Assembly: GCF_024166365.1 (NCBI RefSeq) | Contig: NC_064830.1 | Span: 88,654,721 to 88,718,720 of the forward strand | Direction: 5' to 3' | DNA: 64,000 bases | Source: Elephas maximus indicus | Lineage: Eukaryota; Chordata; Mammalia; Proboscidea; Elephantidae | In this document: one piece after another, positions 21,724 through 31,549 of the stretch | Layout: the number at the start of each line of letters is the position of its first letter | How positions within the stretch are numbered: the first letter of the stretch is position 1 | Notes under the pieces: generated by a model | Database searches by the model: none | What the model saw: only the letters and a program-made list of their open reading frames with translations | What the model was told of the DNA's origin: nothing | Translations under genes and position numbers: made by a program

Positions 21724-22126
21724 TTGTCTCAGTTTCTTAGTGCTGCTTTAACAGAAATACCACACGTGGGTGGCTTTAATGAACGGAAATTCATCTTCTG
21801 ACGGTTTAGGAGGCTAGAAGTCTGATTTCAAGATGGCAGCTCAAGGGGAAGGCTCTCTGTCTCTGTCAGCTCTGGGAAAAGAGCTTTATCTCTTTGAGCT
21901 TCTCCTGGTCCTTCAAGATCTATCTTCCCTCTTTGTCCTTGCTTGCTTCTGTGCTTAATCTGCTCTTTATATATCTCAAAAGTGATTGACTTCAGACACA
22001 CCCTATACTGATACGATCTCGTTAACATAACAAAGAAAACCCTGTCCCCAGATGGGATTACATCAAGAAGTACAGGGGTGAGGATTCCAACACATATTTT
22101 GGAAGGACACAATTCAATCCATAACG
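21724..22126 (-). mobile_element. MaLR-like solo LTR (left arm copy)
   Basis: Fossil LTR of the ERVL-MaLR style: antisense order runs from 'agtttcttagtgctgc' to 'aattcaatccataac'. Related copies are at 24767, 27859 and 49334. It is a solo LTR with no internal region. It predates the inverted duplication, because both arms carry it in the same place. Confidence 0.65.
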
Positions 22127-22309
22127 CTTACCTACATAATATGTATTTTAAGAACTGGAGAGTATTACAGTAGGCATCTTCTCAAGAATGGGCTTTCCGG
22201 TTACACAGTTGATTATTGCAATGGTTGTCAATAAGTTGTACACCTGTAAAAAGCTGAACTGGCAAAAGTTTTGTGATAGATAAACTTAGAACAATGACAA
22301 AAAAAAAAA

Positions 22310-22543
22310 AGGTAGCTGCTGGTGCTGCTTATTATGTACAACCAAAAACCTCATGGGATTTGGTTCCTTGGTTTGGAGGCTTAGAGTCACTGTTTCATGG
22401 GACATCCCAGTTAAGTGGCCTAGTAATGTGTTTAGTACTTCTGTTCCACCTCCTGTTTGTTGTGTAATGCCTGGGGTCTTAAAAGCTTGCCGTCCAAGGC
22501 ACAACCATTGGTCTCTATACACCTGGAGCAACAGAGGAAGAAG
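22310..22543 (+). repeat. Afrotherian L1-type LINE fragment at the inner edge of the left arm
   Basis: Carries 'cctggggtcttaaaagcttg' and 'ggagcaacagaggaagaagg', the same L1 region as in 23432-24590. It is cut at the arm boundary, where unrelated sequence starts. Confidence 0.75.
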
Positions 22544-23431
22544 GAGACAGTATTAACTGAAAAAAGGCAAGACAAAAAATGGAAAATATGTGTTTTAGGT
22601 TCCTTTTGATTGTAAATGACAGAAAAGCACTCCAAATAAGTTTAAGGTAAAAGGTCTATTATGAGGACCCAGGATATATCATGGAATATAGGAATAGGAA
22701 GCGTGGCCTCAGACGGTAGATATTTAGAACCAGAAAACTGGCAAGTACCCAGCCAGTTACCCTCTTGGGCTCTCTGGAGCCCCATCACCTCTCATCTTCC
22801 TTCTCTGTCTTTCTTTCTTCTCTGTATTTCTGTTTGTCGATTTCCTCTCTCTCTCTGCAGCCCTACTGTGGCAAAGGAACCTGGGTTCCTTTTCTTCCTG
22901 GACACGCATTTCCCAGCCTCCATTGTGGTTAGATGTGCCATGTGACTTGTTTTTGTCAATGGAATATGAGTGGAAGGGATGTGTCCCAATTCCAGGACTG
23001 AACAGGTTAAGAAAGTGGATGTATCATTTCCATCCACCACTAAGGTCCTAGGGGAGAGCAGAGTCACAAGATGGGGGTCCCTGAACTACCACGTGAAAGA
23101 ACAATCTTAGACTATCTTGTGAGTAACAAACTTCTGTGACGTTAAGTCACAGAGATTTGGGGGTTTATTTGTTACAGCAGCCTTTAACTAACACACTGAT
23201 TTTCTCTGCTTCTGTAGGCTCACCACCAAACATAGCTGTCCCACAGCTTCCAAATTCTTGTATTTTTAATTTAAGCAGATAGTGATTTGATTCTTGAGCT
23301 CAATTCCAAACATCTAGCTTGGAAGAACTTAGGACCACTCCTAAAGCAATCAGCTGTGGCTGGTGGGGAGGGTCCTATGGTACAAACACGGTGGTAGGCC
23401 CCTCTCCTCACCAGTGGAAAGGTAGGGCCAT
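22544..23431. other. Spacer of the inverted repeat, left part
   Basis: About 0.9 kb without clear gene content. 'tgattgtaaatgacagaaaagc' near 22605 resembles the old repeat family noted at 19855. The region 22895-23150 ('tgtgccatgtgacttg', 'aatggaatatgagtgg') looks like another old repeat of unknown class. Confidence 0.4.
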
Positions 23432-24590
23432 TCTTTTTTTTTTTTTTTTTCCCTAAATTTTACTTATTTTGTTGCTGTTGTTGAGAATATACACAGCAAA
23501 GCATACACTAATTCAACAATTTCTTCATGTACAATTCAGTGACATTGATTACATTCTTCAAGTCGTGCAACCATCCTCACCCTCCTTTACTGAAATGTTC
23601 CTCCCCCATACCATAAACTCACTGCCCCCTAAGTTTCCTATCTAATCTTTTGAGTCGCTTTTGTCAATTTGATCCCGTATAGATAGAACTTGAAAGAGCT
23701 CAATGCTTGTTCTTTACTAGTTAAGAAAAACTATCATTTGGTTTTAAGAAGACTTCAGGGGATATTTTTCATTTAAGGTTTAAAGATTATCTCATGGCAA
23801 TAGCTTCAGGAGTTCATCTAGCCCTCATGGCTCCAGAAATTCTGGAGTTCAGGAGAATTTAAAATTCCATTCTGCTTTTCCCTCCTTTTGATCAGGATTC
23901 TTCTACGGAATCTTTGATCAAAATGTTCAGTATTCCCAACTCCCCAGTTCTAAGAAACTTTTTGTCAAACCCAATAGGCTCAGGACACTTCTGTTTAGAA
24001 TTGAGAATTGCCAGCTAACAGTAATTCTCCCATTGTTGACTTGAATTTCTCATGATTTTATTACCTGGTTTTCTCTCGTGGGTCCAGTATTTTGTTTCTA
24101 GGTGTCTGCTGAGGTAAAATGAGGTTGTCTGTAGAACTTAAGGAGAAAAGAGATTTTTTTTTTTAATTAAGCAATTCCATTTGATTGAAAAATCAACAAA
24201 AAATAAACACCATTTACTCTAAAAAAAAAAAAATGTTCAGTAATGGTAGCTGGGTACCATCCAGTTCTCGTCTCACGGCAAAGGGGACAGTTGTTCATGG
24301 AGACAGTTAGCCATACATTTTATGTTTCCTATTCCTGATTCTCCTTCTTCCTCTGTTGCTCCAGGTGAATAGAGACCAATTGTTGTGCCTTGGATGGCTG
24401 CTGGCAAGCTTTTAAGACCCCAGGCATTACACAACAAACAGGAGGTAGAACAGAAGCACTAAACATGTTACTAGGCCACTTAACTGAGATGTCCCATGAA
24501 ACAATGACGCTAAGCCTCCAAACCAAGGAACCAAATCCCATGAGGTTTTTGGTTGTACATAATAAGCAGCACCAGCAGCTACCTTTTTTT
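23432..24590 (-). repeat. Afrotherian L1-type LINE 3' region (antisense)
   Basis: Starts with a T-run (23432-23452) and continues 'gagaatatacacagcaaagc', 'tacaattcagtgacattg', 'agaagacttcaggggat', 'tgctccaggtgaatagag', ending by the T-run at 24583. Interrupted at 23933-24229 by a retrocopy. Its inner part forms the inner end of the right arm. Confidence 0.75.
23933..24229 (+). pseudogene. Retroposed mRNA 3' end (processed-pseudogene fragment), parent unknown
   Basis: A 297 bp insertion ending in AATAAA (24202-24207), 13 bases, then a poly(A) run. It is flanked by perfect 13 bp direct repeats aaaatgttcagta (23920-23932 and 24230-24242) and interrupts an L1 that reads through on both sides. 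It looks like the 3' UTR of a cellular transcript copied by L1 machinery. I cannot name the parent gene and see no coding frame. Confidence 0.78.
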
Positions 24591-24766
24591 TTTTGTCATT
24601 GTTCTAAGTGTATCTATCACAAAACTTTTGCCAGTTCAGCTTTTTACAGGTGTACAACTTATTGACAACCATTGCAATAATCAACTGTGTAACCGGAAAG
24701 CCCATTCTTGAGAAGATGCCTACTGTAATACTCTCCAGTTCTTAAAATACATATTATGTAGGTAAG

Positions 24767-25169
24767 CGTTATGGATTGAATTGTGTCCTTCCAAAATATG
24801 TGTTGGAATCCTCACCCCTGTACTTCTTGATGTAATCCCATCTGGGGACAGGGTTTTCTTTGTTATGTTAACGAGATCGTATCAGTATAGGGTGTGTCTG
24901 AAGTCAATCACTTTTGAGATATATAAAGAGCAGATTAAGCACAGAAGCAAGCAAGGACAAAGAGGGAAGATAGATCTTGAAGGACCAGGAGAAGCTCAAA
25001 GAGATAAAGCTCTTTTCCCAGAGCTGACAGAGACAGAGAGCCTTCCCCTTGAGCTGCCATCTTGAAATCAGACTTCTAGCCTCCTAAACCGTCAGAAGAT
25101 GAATTTCCATTCATTAAAGCCACCCACGTGTGGTATTTCTGTTAAAGCAGCACTAAGAAACTGAGACAA
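24767..25169 (+). mobile_element. MaLR-like solo LTR (right arm copy)
   Basis: Fossil LTR, sense orientation, 'gttatggattgaattgtgtc' to 'cactaagaaactgagacaat'. It is the duplicate of the copy at 21724-22126 created by the inverted duplication, not an independent insertion. Confidence 0.65.
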
Positions 25170-25303
25170 TAAGGGATAAAGGAAAACATGGAAAAATACA
25201 AAGGCAGTTATTCTCCCTGTCCCTGAAGAAGAAACAAACCTGTTACTTTATAGAAGTAAAATTTCTCTCCCCCACCTCTGCCCTTAGTCCTAAAAGAGAT
25301 TTT

Positions 25304-25816
25304 CTTTTTTAATTTTTATTGAGCTTCGGTTTACAAATCAAGTCAGTCTGTCACATATAAGTTTATATACACCTTACTCCATACTCCCACTTTCTCTCCC
25401 CCTAATGAGTCAGCCCTTCCAGTCTCTCCTTTCTTGACAATTTTGCCAGCTTCCAACCCTCTCTACCCTCCCATCCCCTCTCCAGATGGGAGATACCAAC
25501 ACAGTCTCAAGTGTCCACCTGATACAAGTAGCTCACTCTTCATCAGCATCTCTCTCCCACCCACTGTCCAGTCCTTTCCATGTCTGATGAGTTGTCTTCA
25601 GGAACGGTTCCTGTCCTGGGCCAACAGAAGGTTTGGGGACCATGACTGCTGGGATTCCTCTAGTCTCAGTCAGACCATTAAGTATGGTCTTTTTGTGAGA
25701 ATTTGGGGTCTGCATCCCACTGATCTCCTGCTCCCTCAGGGGTTCTCTGTTGTGCTCCCTGTCAGGGCAGTCATCGATTGTGGCCGGACACCAACTAGTT
25801 CTTCTGGTCTCAGGAT
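25304..25816 (-). repeat. L1 3' end inserted in the right arm only
   Basis: Antisense, 5'-truncated L1 ('tttttattgagcttcggttt', 'gtttatatacacctta', 'ttcttctggtctcagg'). It is flanked by perfect 14 bp repeats ctaaaagagatttt (25290-25303, 25817-25830). The left arm holds the empty site at about 21590-21603 with one base changed, so insertion followed the duplication. Confidence 0.94.
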
Positions 25817-26957
25817 CTAAAAGAGATTTTTATGACACCTTCATACAGGAGCCTTGAGACATGTTAGTGGTGAGATTCTCTGAAGCTAAGGCACTTACAC
25901 GTTCCTGAGATGTGTCTTGCAGCCCCTTAGCTGAAAATAAGAAACTTAGTGATGGCAATGTAGGTAGGTGGGTATCAAGGGGATATCCGATAAGCAAAGA
26001 GACAAGAAACTGAAGGGAGAATAAACTCAAACACAAAAGCTCAGGACAATTTTACAAAGTCCAAGACGTCTTTTTTTCTGTTGTTGTGTAACAAACAGCC
26101 ACAAATTCACAGTGGCATGCAACAATAAGTGCTTATTCCTCAAGTGAGTGAAGTCATCTGGGGGCTGGCTAGGATGCTCTGCTGATTGTGGCTGGGCTTA
26201 TTTGCATGTGTGGGGATCAGCTAGCTGGTCCACTGATCTAGGCTGGCCTCAAGAGGATGGCTGTGTTAATTCAGCTCTGTTCCAACGACCTAGCCCAGAC
26301 ACGGGTCTCATGGCAATGGTAGAAAGTACGAGGCAGTGAGCATGAAGGCACAAGCCCCATTTCGAGCCTTTGATTGAATCTCATCTGCTAACATCCCATT
26401 GACCAAAGCAAGTCACATGTTTGACCCCAGATTCAAGAGAAGGAACAAGTCACCTTGCACATGGTGGGAGGGCACTGCAAAGTTACATGACAAAGGGCAT
26501 GGGTACAGGGAAGGGTGAAGAGTTGGATCAAATGAGACGTTCACCATATCCTTCTGGTAACCCTTGCCTGATTTTTCCACTAAAAACACCCTCTCACAGT
26601 CGAATTTGGGTGAGACTTCACTCCCAGCTGCCTCTGACTCAAACCACGGTATGTCCAAACTTCTCATATGCATGGGAAAGCTGGACAATAAAAAAGGAAG
26701 ACGGAAGAAGAACTGATGCACTGGAATTGTGGTGTTGGTGAAGAATACGGAGTATACCGCGGACTACCAGAAGAACAAACAAATCAGTGCTGGGGGAAGC
26801 ACAGCCAGGATGCTCCTTAGAAATGAGGAAGGCAAGATTTCATCTTGCTTAGCGATTGGAAAGACCAATTGTTACAAAAGGACATCATGTTTGGTAAAGC
26901 AGAAGGTCAGTGAAAAAGAGGGAAACCCTCAGTGAGACGGATTGACACAATAGCTGC

Positions 26958-27245
26958 CTCATAAACATCATTGTAAGGCCTGCCAATATTCTGATGAGTC
27001 GATAGCCCATAATTTACTTCACCACATTCTTTTCTTTAATTACTTACATTACTTCTAATTTTTCACTATTTCAAATGATCCTGCATGAAAATTTTCATAA
27101 TCTTGCCTTTCTTCAAACTCTCTCTTTAGGATAAATTCCCAGAAGTACAATTTCTAGGTCAATTGGCATGAACATTTTTATGATTCTTGTTAGATGTTGC
27201 CAAATTGCTTTTCATGGAATTGTACCCACCTTCTTGGAGGGAGAT
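26958..27245 (-). repeat. Old L1 (L1M-type) ORF2-region fragment, antisense
   Basis: 'ggataaattcccagaagtac' and 'agatgttgccaaattgcttttc' are characteristic of reverse-oriented L1M. This begins directly at the end of the right arm. Confidence 0.7.
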
Positions 27246-27858
27246 TTGGCAATTGTATTTAAAAATGCATGCATAAAATCATAAATGGTCAGTGAAAAAA
27301 AGGCTTGGGTCTTATAGCATACCAGAAAACTGAGGGAGGCCTGCATCCTTGGGATGCGAAGGTCACACGTCTCTCTCTTGGTCCTGCTGCCCTGGAAGGA
27401 CCTCCCCGCCAGCTGCACACCTGACATCCTGAAGTTGGTGGGGAAGCCTTTCTAAGGCCCTAGGTCCCTCATCTCCTTTCAGTCTCAGAAGATGTGCCAG
27501 CTCTCTCTGGTGCCCCTTATATAACCTCGAAGGTGCAATGCTGGTGCCCTTCCTGGGGTGGTGATAGGAAAGAGGAGGTTTTTTTCTTAACGACTCACTC
27601 GAAGTACCTGTGTGGTCCTGCCCCAGTGCCCAGGCACAGAGCTCCCTGGACCCCAAGGACACAGAGGGGTCTCAGAGCTCTATTGGCTGAGCCCAGAAGT
27701 TTATCACACAGTAGTTCTCCAGCTGGCTGTTCACTGGTATTACCCACCTGGGGAGCTTTTAAAAATATTGAAGGATAGAGGAACAAGGTAAGTGACACAA
27801 TGAGGGAACAAGCTGGCAAATCCAGGATGAGGGGTGCTCTATTGGACAACTGACCTGG
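27246..27858. other. Intergenic, mostly unassigned; MER5-like scrap
   Basis: 27695-27770 ('gtagttctccagctggctg', 'acctggggagcttttaaaaata') resembles the start of a MER5-type hAT element. The rest carries no recognised feature and its open frames show no domain. Confidence 0.4.
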
Positions 27859-28362
27859 TGTCTTAGTCATCTAGTGCTGCTGTAACAGAAATACCACAAG
27901 TGGATGGCTTTACCAAAGAGGGATATTTATTCTCTCGCAGTCTAGGAGGCTAGAAGTCCAAATTCAGGATGCCAATCCCAGGGGAATGTTTTCTTTCTCT
28001 GTCAGCTCAATCTTCCCCAGTTGAGGAGCTTCTCAGCACACGGACCCCAGGTCCAAAGGACAAACTATTGTCTTGGCTCTGGTTTCTTGGTGATATGAGG
28101 TCCCTATGTCTCTCTGTTCAATTCTCTCTTTTATATCTCAAAAGAGATTGCCTTAAGAGGCAACCTAATCCTGTAGATTGAGTCCTGCCTTGTTAACATA
28201 AATGCCTCTAATCCTGCCTTATTAACGTCATAGAGGTAGGATCCACAACACATATCAAAATCACATCAGATGGTGAAATGGTGGACAATCACACAATACT
28301 GGGAATCATGGCCTAGCCAATTTGATGCACATTTTGGGGGACGCAATTCAATCCATGACACG
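27859..28362 (-). mobile_element. MaLR-like solo LTR
   Basis: Antisense LTR from 'tgtcttagtcatctagtg' to 'aattcaatccatgacac', the same family as 49334-49852. No internal retroviral sequence adjoins it. A fossil, probably of afrotherian age judging by moderate divergence between copies. Confidence 0.65.
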
Positions 28363-28407
28363 TGGTCTCTTCAAAAAGAGAATATGGGGGCGAGAAAAGG
28401 CAGGAGA

Positions 28408-28565
28408 TTGTTCTACCAGTGCTCCTCAAACTTGAGCGTGAATAAGAATCACCTGAAGGGCTTGTTAGAACACAGAGTCCTGGGCCCCAGCCCCAGAGCC
28501 CTCATTCACTAGGTCTGGAGTGGGCCCTGAGAAATTGCATTTCTAACAGGGGATACTGATGTCTC
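28408..28565 (+). repeat. MER5A (non-autonomous hAT-Charlie DNA transposon)
   Basis: 'tgctcctcaaacttgagcgtg', 'aagaatcacctgaagggctt', 'gagaaattgcatttctaac' match MER5A in order; its far terminal end is degraded. Confidence 0.8.
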
Positions 28566-29769
28566 CCATTCCAAACCACCCTGTGAATAACTAGAACTCA
28601 AAGAGACTAGAAAGACAGAACAACCAACCACAATGAACAAACCTTGATTGGGTCCTGATTTGGAAAATAAACATCTATAAAATGCATTTTGAGAATAATC
28701 AGATTCATTTGAACGTGGTCTTAATATTAGAGGATATTAGAGAACGACTTAATTTTCTTGGGTATGATGACAGCTTTGTGGCTATGGGGGAGGATGTCCT
28801 TATCTTTAGGAGATTCATGCTGAGGTATTTAGGGATGAAATGTCATGATGTCTATAACTCACTTGCAAATGTCTCAGCAAAATACACACATACACACACA
28901 CACACACAAAGGAAAGAGGGCAAGATGGTCATTATTGAGTCTAGGTGATGGGTGTCTGAGTAATCATTATACCACTTCCAATTTTTCTGTTTGAAACTTT
29001 TAAAAATAAGAAGTTGGGTGGGAGGAAAAAGCAGTCTAATGTGGCCACAGCATAACTGAGTGAGGGAAGGCTGCCACAGGACGATCAGAGGGGCAGACTG
29101 ATCGGATCAACCCTGAGGACGGTGATAAGGGCTTTGGGCTGTAGCCCGAGTGCATGAAGAAACCCTTGACATAGGTGTGTGGCAGGGTGTGACATAATCT
29201 GACTTTTTTTTTTTAAGTTATAGTTTTAAAATACTGTTTTCCTTTTGAAGCTTGGCAAAACGCATGACGCCAAAAATGGTTCACGGTCAAGTACCAGGAA
29301 GCTACAAACATCACTACCAGGAAAGGATACTTATCAAATTATAAACCAGAAGCCACCTTGTGGGTCAATAGCTGATAGTTCTGAATAAACATAGGTTCTT
29401 TGATTCCCAAAATCTGTGTGAAAACAAAATCTCATAATCACTTACAAATAACGGTAGTAATTATAACACAGATGGCAAGGCACCACCCAAAGCAATGATA
29501 TCAAGTCCTTGGCACGGCGATCTGTTTACAGCTTCCCCAGGTGACTCTAACATGCACCGGGCTGAGCCTGCAGTCCTGGTGTCAGCAGGCCCATGACAGA
29601 GCAGCTCCTGGGGCTCCAGAGAACGAGGGCAGGCCCTCGGTGAACACCAAGCACTGAGCCGCAAGGACATGTTGCCACACTCTGGGCCTCTACAGGTCAG
29701 ACAGCTCTAGCTCCCGAGGTCTGAGGTCAAAGAGACCTGCTCTGTCGATCTTTCCGGACCTCTCACTTT
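28566..29769. other. Intergenic, no gene; (CA)n tract
   Basis: A short (CA)n tract lies at 28884-28908. A MER5-like antisense end is possible at about 29530-29585 ('cttccccaggtgactctaac'). Otherwise nothing I can name. Confidence 0.4.
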
Positions 29770-30660
29770 TTCTTTTCTTTTTCCACTCAGTTGACTTCTC
29801 TGATTATATCAATAATTCATGTGCATTTAATGCATTGTAAAGAATTAAAATAATATATAAAAGTATAAGAAAGAAAGTCAAAATCGCCTAGAATCCCACC
29901 ACCCCAAAAGAGCCACTGTTAAGTCTGGTGACCACCCTTCAGGTATTTCTTTATGAGAATAAACACACACACAAACACCCCTAGACGTATGTAAGTGTGA
30001 ACACTTCTTTAATGCAGTTTCCTTGTGTCTTTGGCTTGCTTCCCACCCTCTGTCTCCCCTCCACTTTCACCCCCATCCCTCCCTAGGTAACCAAAGCTCA
30101 CAATCAATGTGTTTCCTCTCATACCCTTTCCAGTCTCATATGGTCATAACCAAGCTCATCTATCCATAGAAAAACCAAATCAAACCCATTGCCATCAAGT
30201 TGATTCTGACTCATAGTGACCCTGTAGGACGGAGTAGAACTGCCCCACAGGGTTTCCAAGGCTGTAATCTTTACAGAACCAGACTGCCTCATCTTTCTCC
30301 CATAGAGTGGCTGGTGAGTTTGAACCGTCAACCTTTCAGTTAGCATTCAAGTGCTTTAACCACGGTGCCACCAGGCCTCCTGTATATACATGTAAAGAGA
30401 GTTATATTTTCATTTTACAGAACTTGAGTCCTATTATGCACACTTCTCTCCATCTTACCTTCTTCACTTAAAGAACATTGGATGTTCTTAAGGCTACTGG
30501 CATAGAACTACTTCATTCTGTTTCATTGCTGTGTAATATCCCATGGTGTAGACACACCAGTTTGTTCAACCCTCTGCCCTTGATCGACATCACTTTGCTT
30601 CCAGGTTTCGCTGCTGCAAACCCTTCTGCAATGATCATCCTTTAAAAATTTATTGGTGCA
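29770..30660 (-). repeat. Old L1 (L1M-type), antisense, interrupted by a SINE
   Basis: 'agaatcccaccaccccaaaag', 'ctgtgtaatatcccatgg', 'ctgctgcaaacccttctgc' follow the order of a reverse-oriented L1 ORF2/3' end. The SINE at 30166-30381 splits it. Confidence 0.6.
30166..30381 (-). repeat. AfroSINE (long-body subtype)
   Basis: Antisense copy with tail 'aaccaaatcaaacccattgcc', central 'ggctgtaatctttacagaacc' and head 'aaccacggtgccaccagg'. Inserted in the old L1. Confidence 0.87.
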
Positions 30661-30739
30661 TTAAAAAAAAAAAATGAAGAAATAATGGCTGAAACATCCT
30701 AAATTTGATGAAAATCAATCTATCCACCTACAAAGTTTC

Positions 30740-31013
30740 ATTGTTGTTACCTGCCATCAAGCTGACACCTTACTCATGAGACCCCCCATGCACAGTGGGA
30801 CAAAACACTGCCCGGTTCTTGGACTATCACTGGGCCTGGCTTCCGGGTATGTCTCAACCTGGAAGCCCTGCTGACACCTGTTTAGTATCATAGCTACAAG
30901 CCAGTCGCCACTGACAATTGGGTGGTGGCTGAGCCTGAGGTGCACTGACCTGGAATCGAACCCAGGTATCCTGCCTGGAAGTTGAGAATTCTATCACTGA
31001 ACCACCAATGCCT
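30740..31013 (-). repeat. SINE with tRNA-Gly-like head and LINE-like tail
   Basis: On the minus strand 31012-30941 reads like a tRNA-Gly gene: 'gcattggtggttcagtgata' for the D-arm/A-box part and 'gggttcgattcc' for the B box. A 200 bp unrelated body follows, ending 'gatggcaggtaacaac', close to the RTE tail. It is a different family from the other SINEs here, and only one copy is present. Confidence 0.75.
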
Positions 31014-31349
31014 CATCCTCAGCCCTTTAGCAAACATTATTATAACATGAAAACTCTACCCAGAGTTAAACTTAGACTATTCTATATGCTTATTATTTAT
31101 CCAACCCCAAACTCTCCACCAGTTGTTGAAACTGTTTGTCAAGATGTCCAGTTGGATGACACGGTTTATAAATTTCTGCTTCTTGAAAAAGTCTCTGCTG
31201 AGCCTCTGTCTGACTGAAGCTCCCCAGGCCTGTGCACAGCGTCAGCAGGGGCCCCTCTCTTTTCATATTTCCCTGAGGAGTTCCTTCCCTCTTTCCTAGG
31301 CTGGAGGTTCCCTTTTTTATTTTGCTGGAACACGTTCTCCTGTCATTGC

Positions 31350-31549
31350 TCAGTTTTTATTGTTGTTAGTTTCCATTGGGTCAATTCCAACTCATGCCAA
31401 ACTGATGTGTGCAGAGTAGAACGGCTCCATTGGGTTTTCAAGGCTGTGACCTTTTGGAAACATAGGCAGGCCTGTCTTCCGAGGTATCTTTTGGTGGGCT
31501 TGAACTGCCAACCTTTCAGCGCTTAACGATTTGCACCACCCAGGGACTC
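31350..31549 (-). repeat. AfroSINE (long-body subtype), old copy
   Basis: 'ttattgttgttagtttcc', 'gtgtgcagagtagaacggctcc' and 'gatttgcaccacccaggg' match the copy at 5230 but with more changes. Confidence 0.82.

Larger units (their letters stand above)
20432..22543 (+). repeat. Left arm of a large inverted repeat
   Basis: Reverse-complement match to 24339-26957. It contains, in order, an RTE 3' part, an old unclassified repeat (about 20890-21320), a 50 bp hairpin (21532-21581), an antisense MaLR-like LTR and an L1 fragment. Several stretches of 170-300 bases show zero or one difference from the other arm; the last 165 bases near the spacer show about 6%. Confidence 0.95.
24339..26957 (-). repeat. 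Right arm of the large inverted repeat
   Basis: Reverse complement of 20432-22543, longer only because of a 513 bp L1 insertion plus its 14 bp target duplication (25290-25830). At its outer end the match stops inside the RTE at 'attgacacaatagctgc', after which unrelated L1 sequence begins. Confidence 0.95.

Noticed and set aside
20432-26957. Inverted repeat as an assembly artefact
   Set aside because: The arms differ by scattered substitutions, a hairpin difference and a single-arm L1 insertion with target duplication, which a mirrored assembly would not create. Long reads would still be the proper proof.
30941-31012. Possible tRNA-Gly gene on the minus strand
   Set aside because: A- and B-box sequences are present, but the cloverleaf is degraded and it continues into a SINE body, so it is a SINE head and not a functional tRNA. 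The same applies to the tRNA-like heads of all AfroSINE copies.
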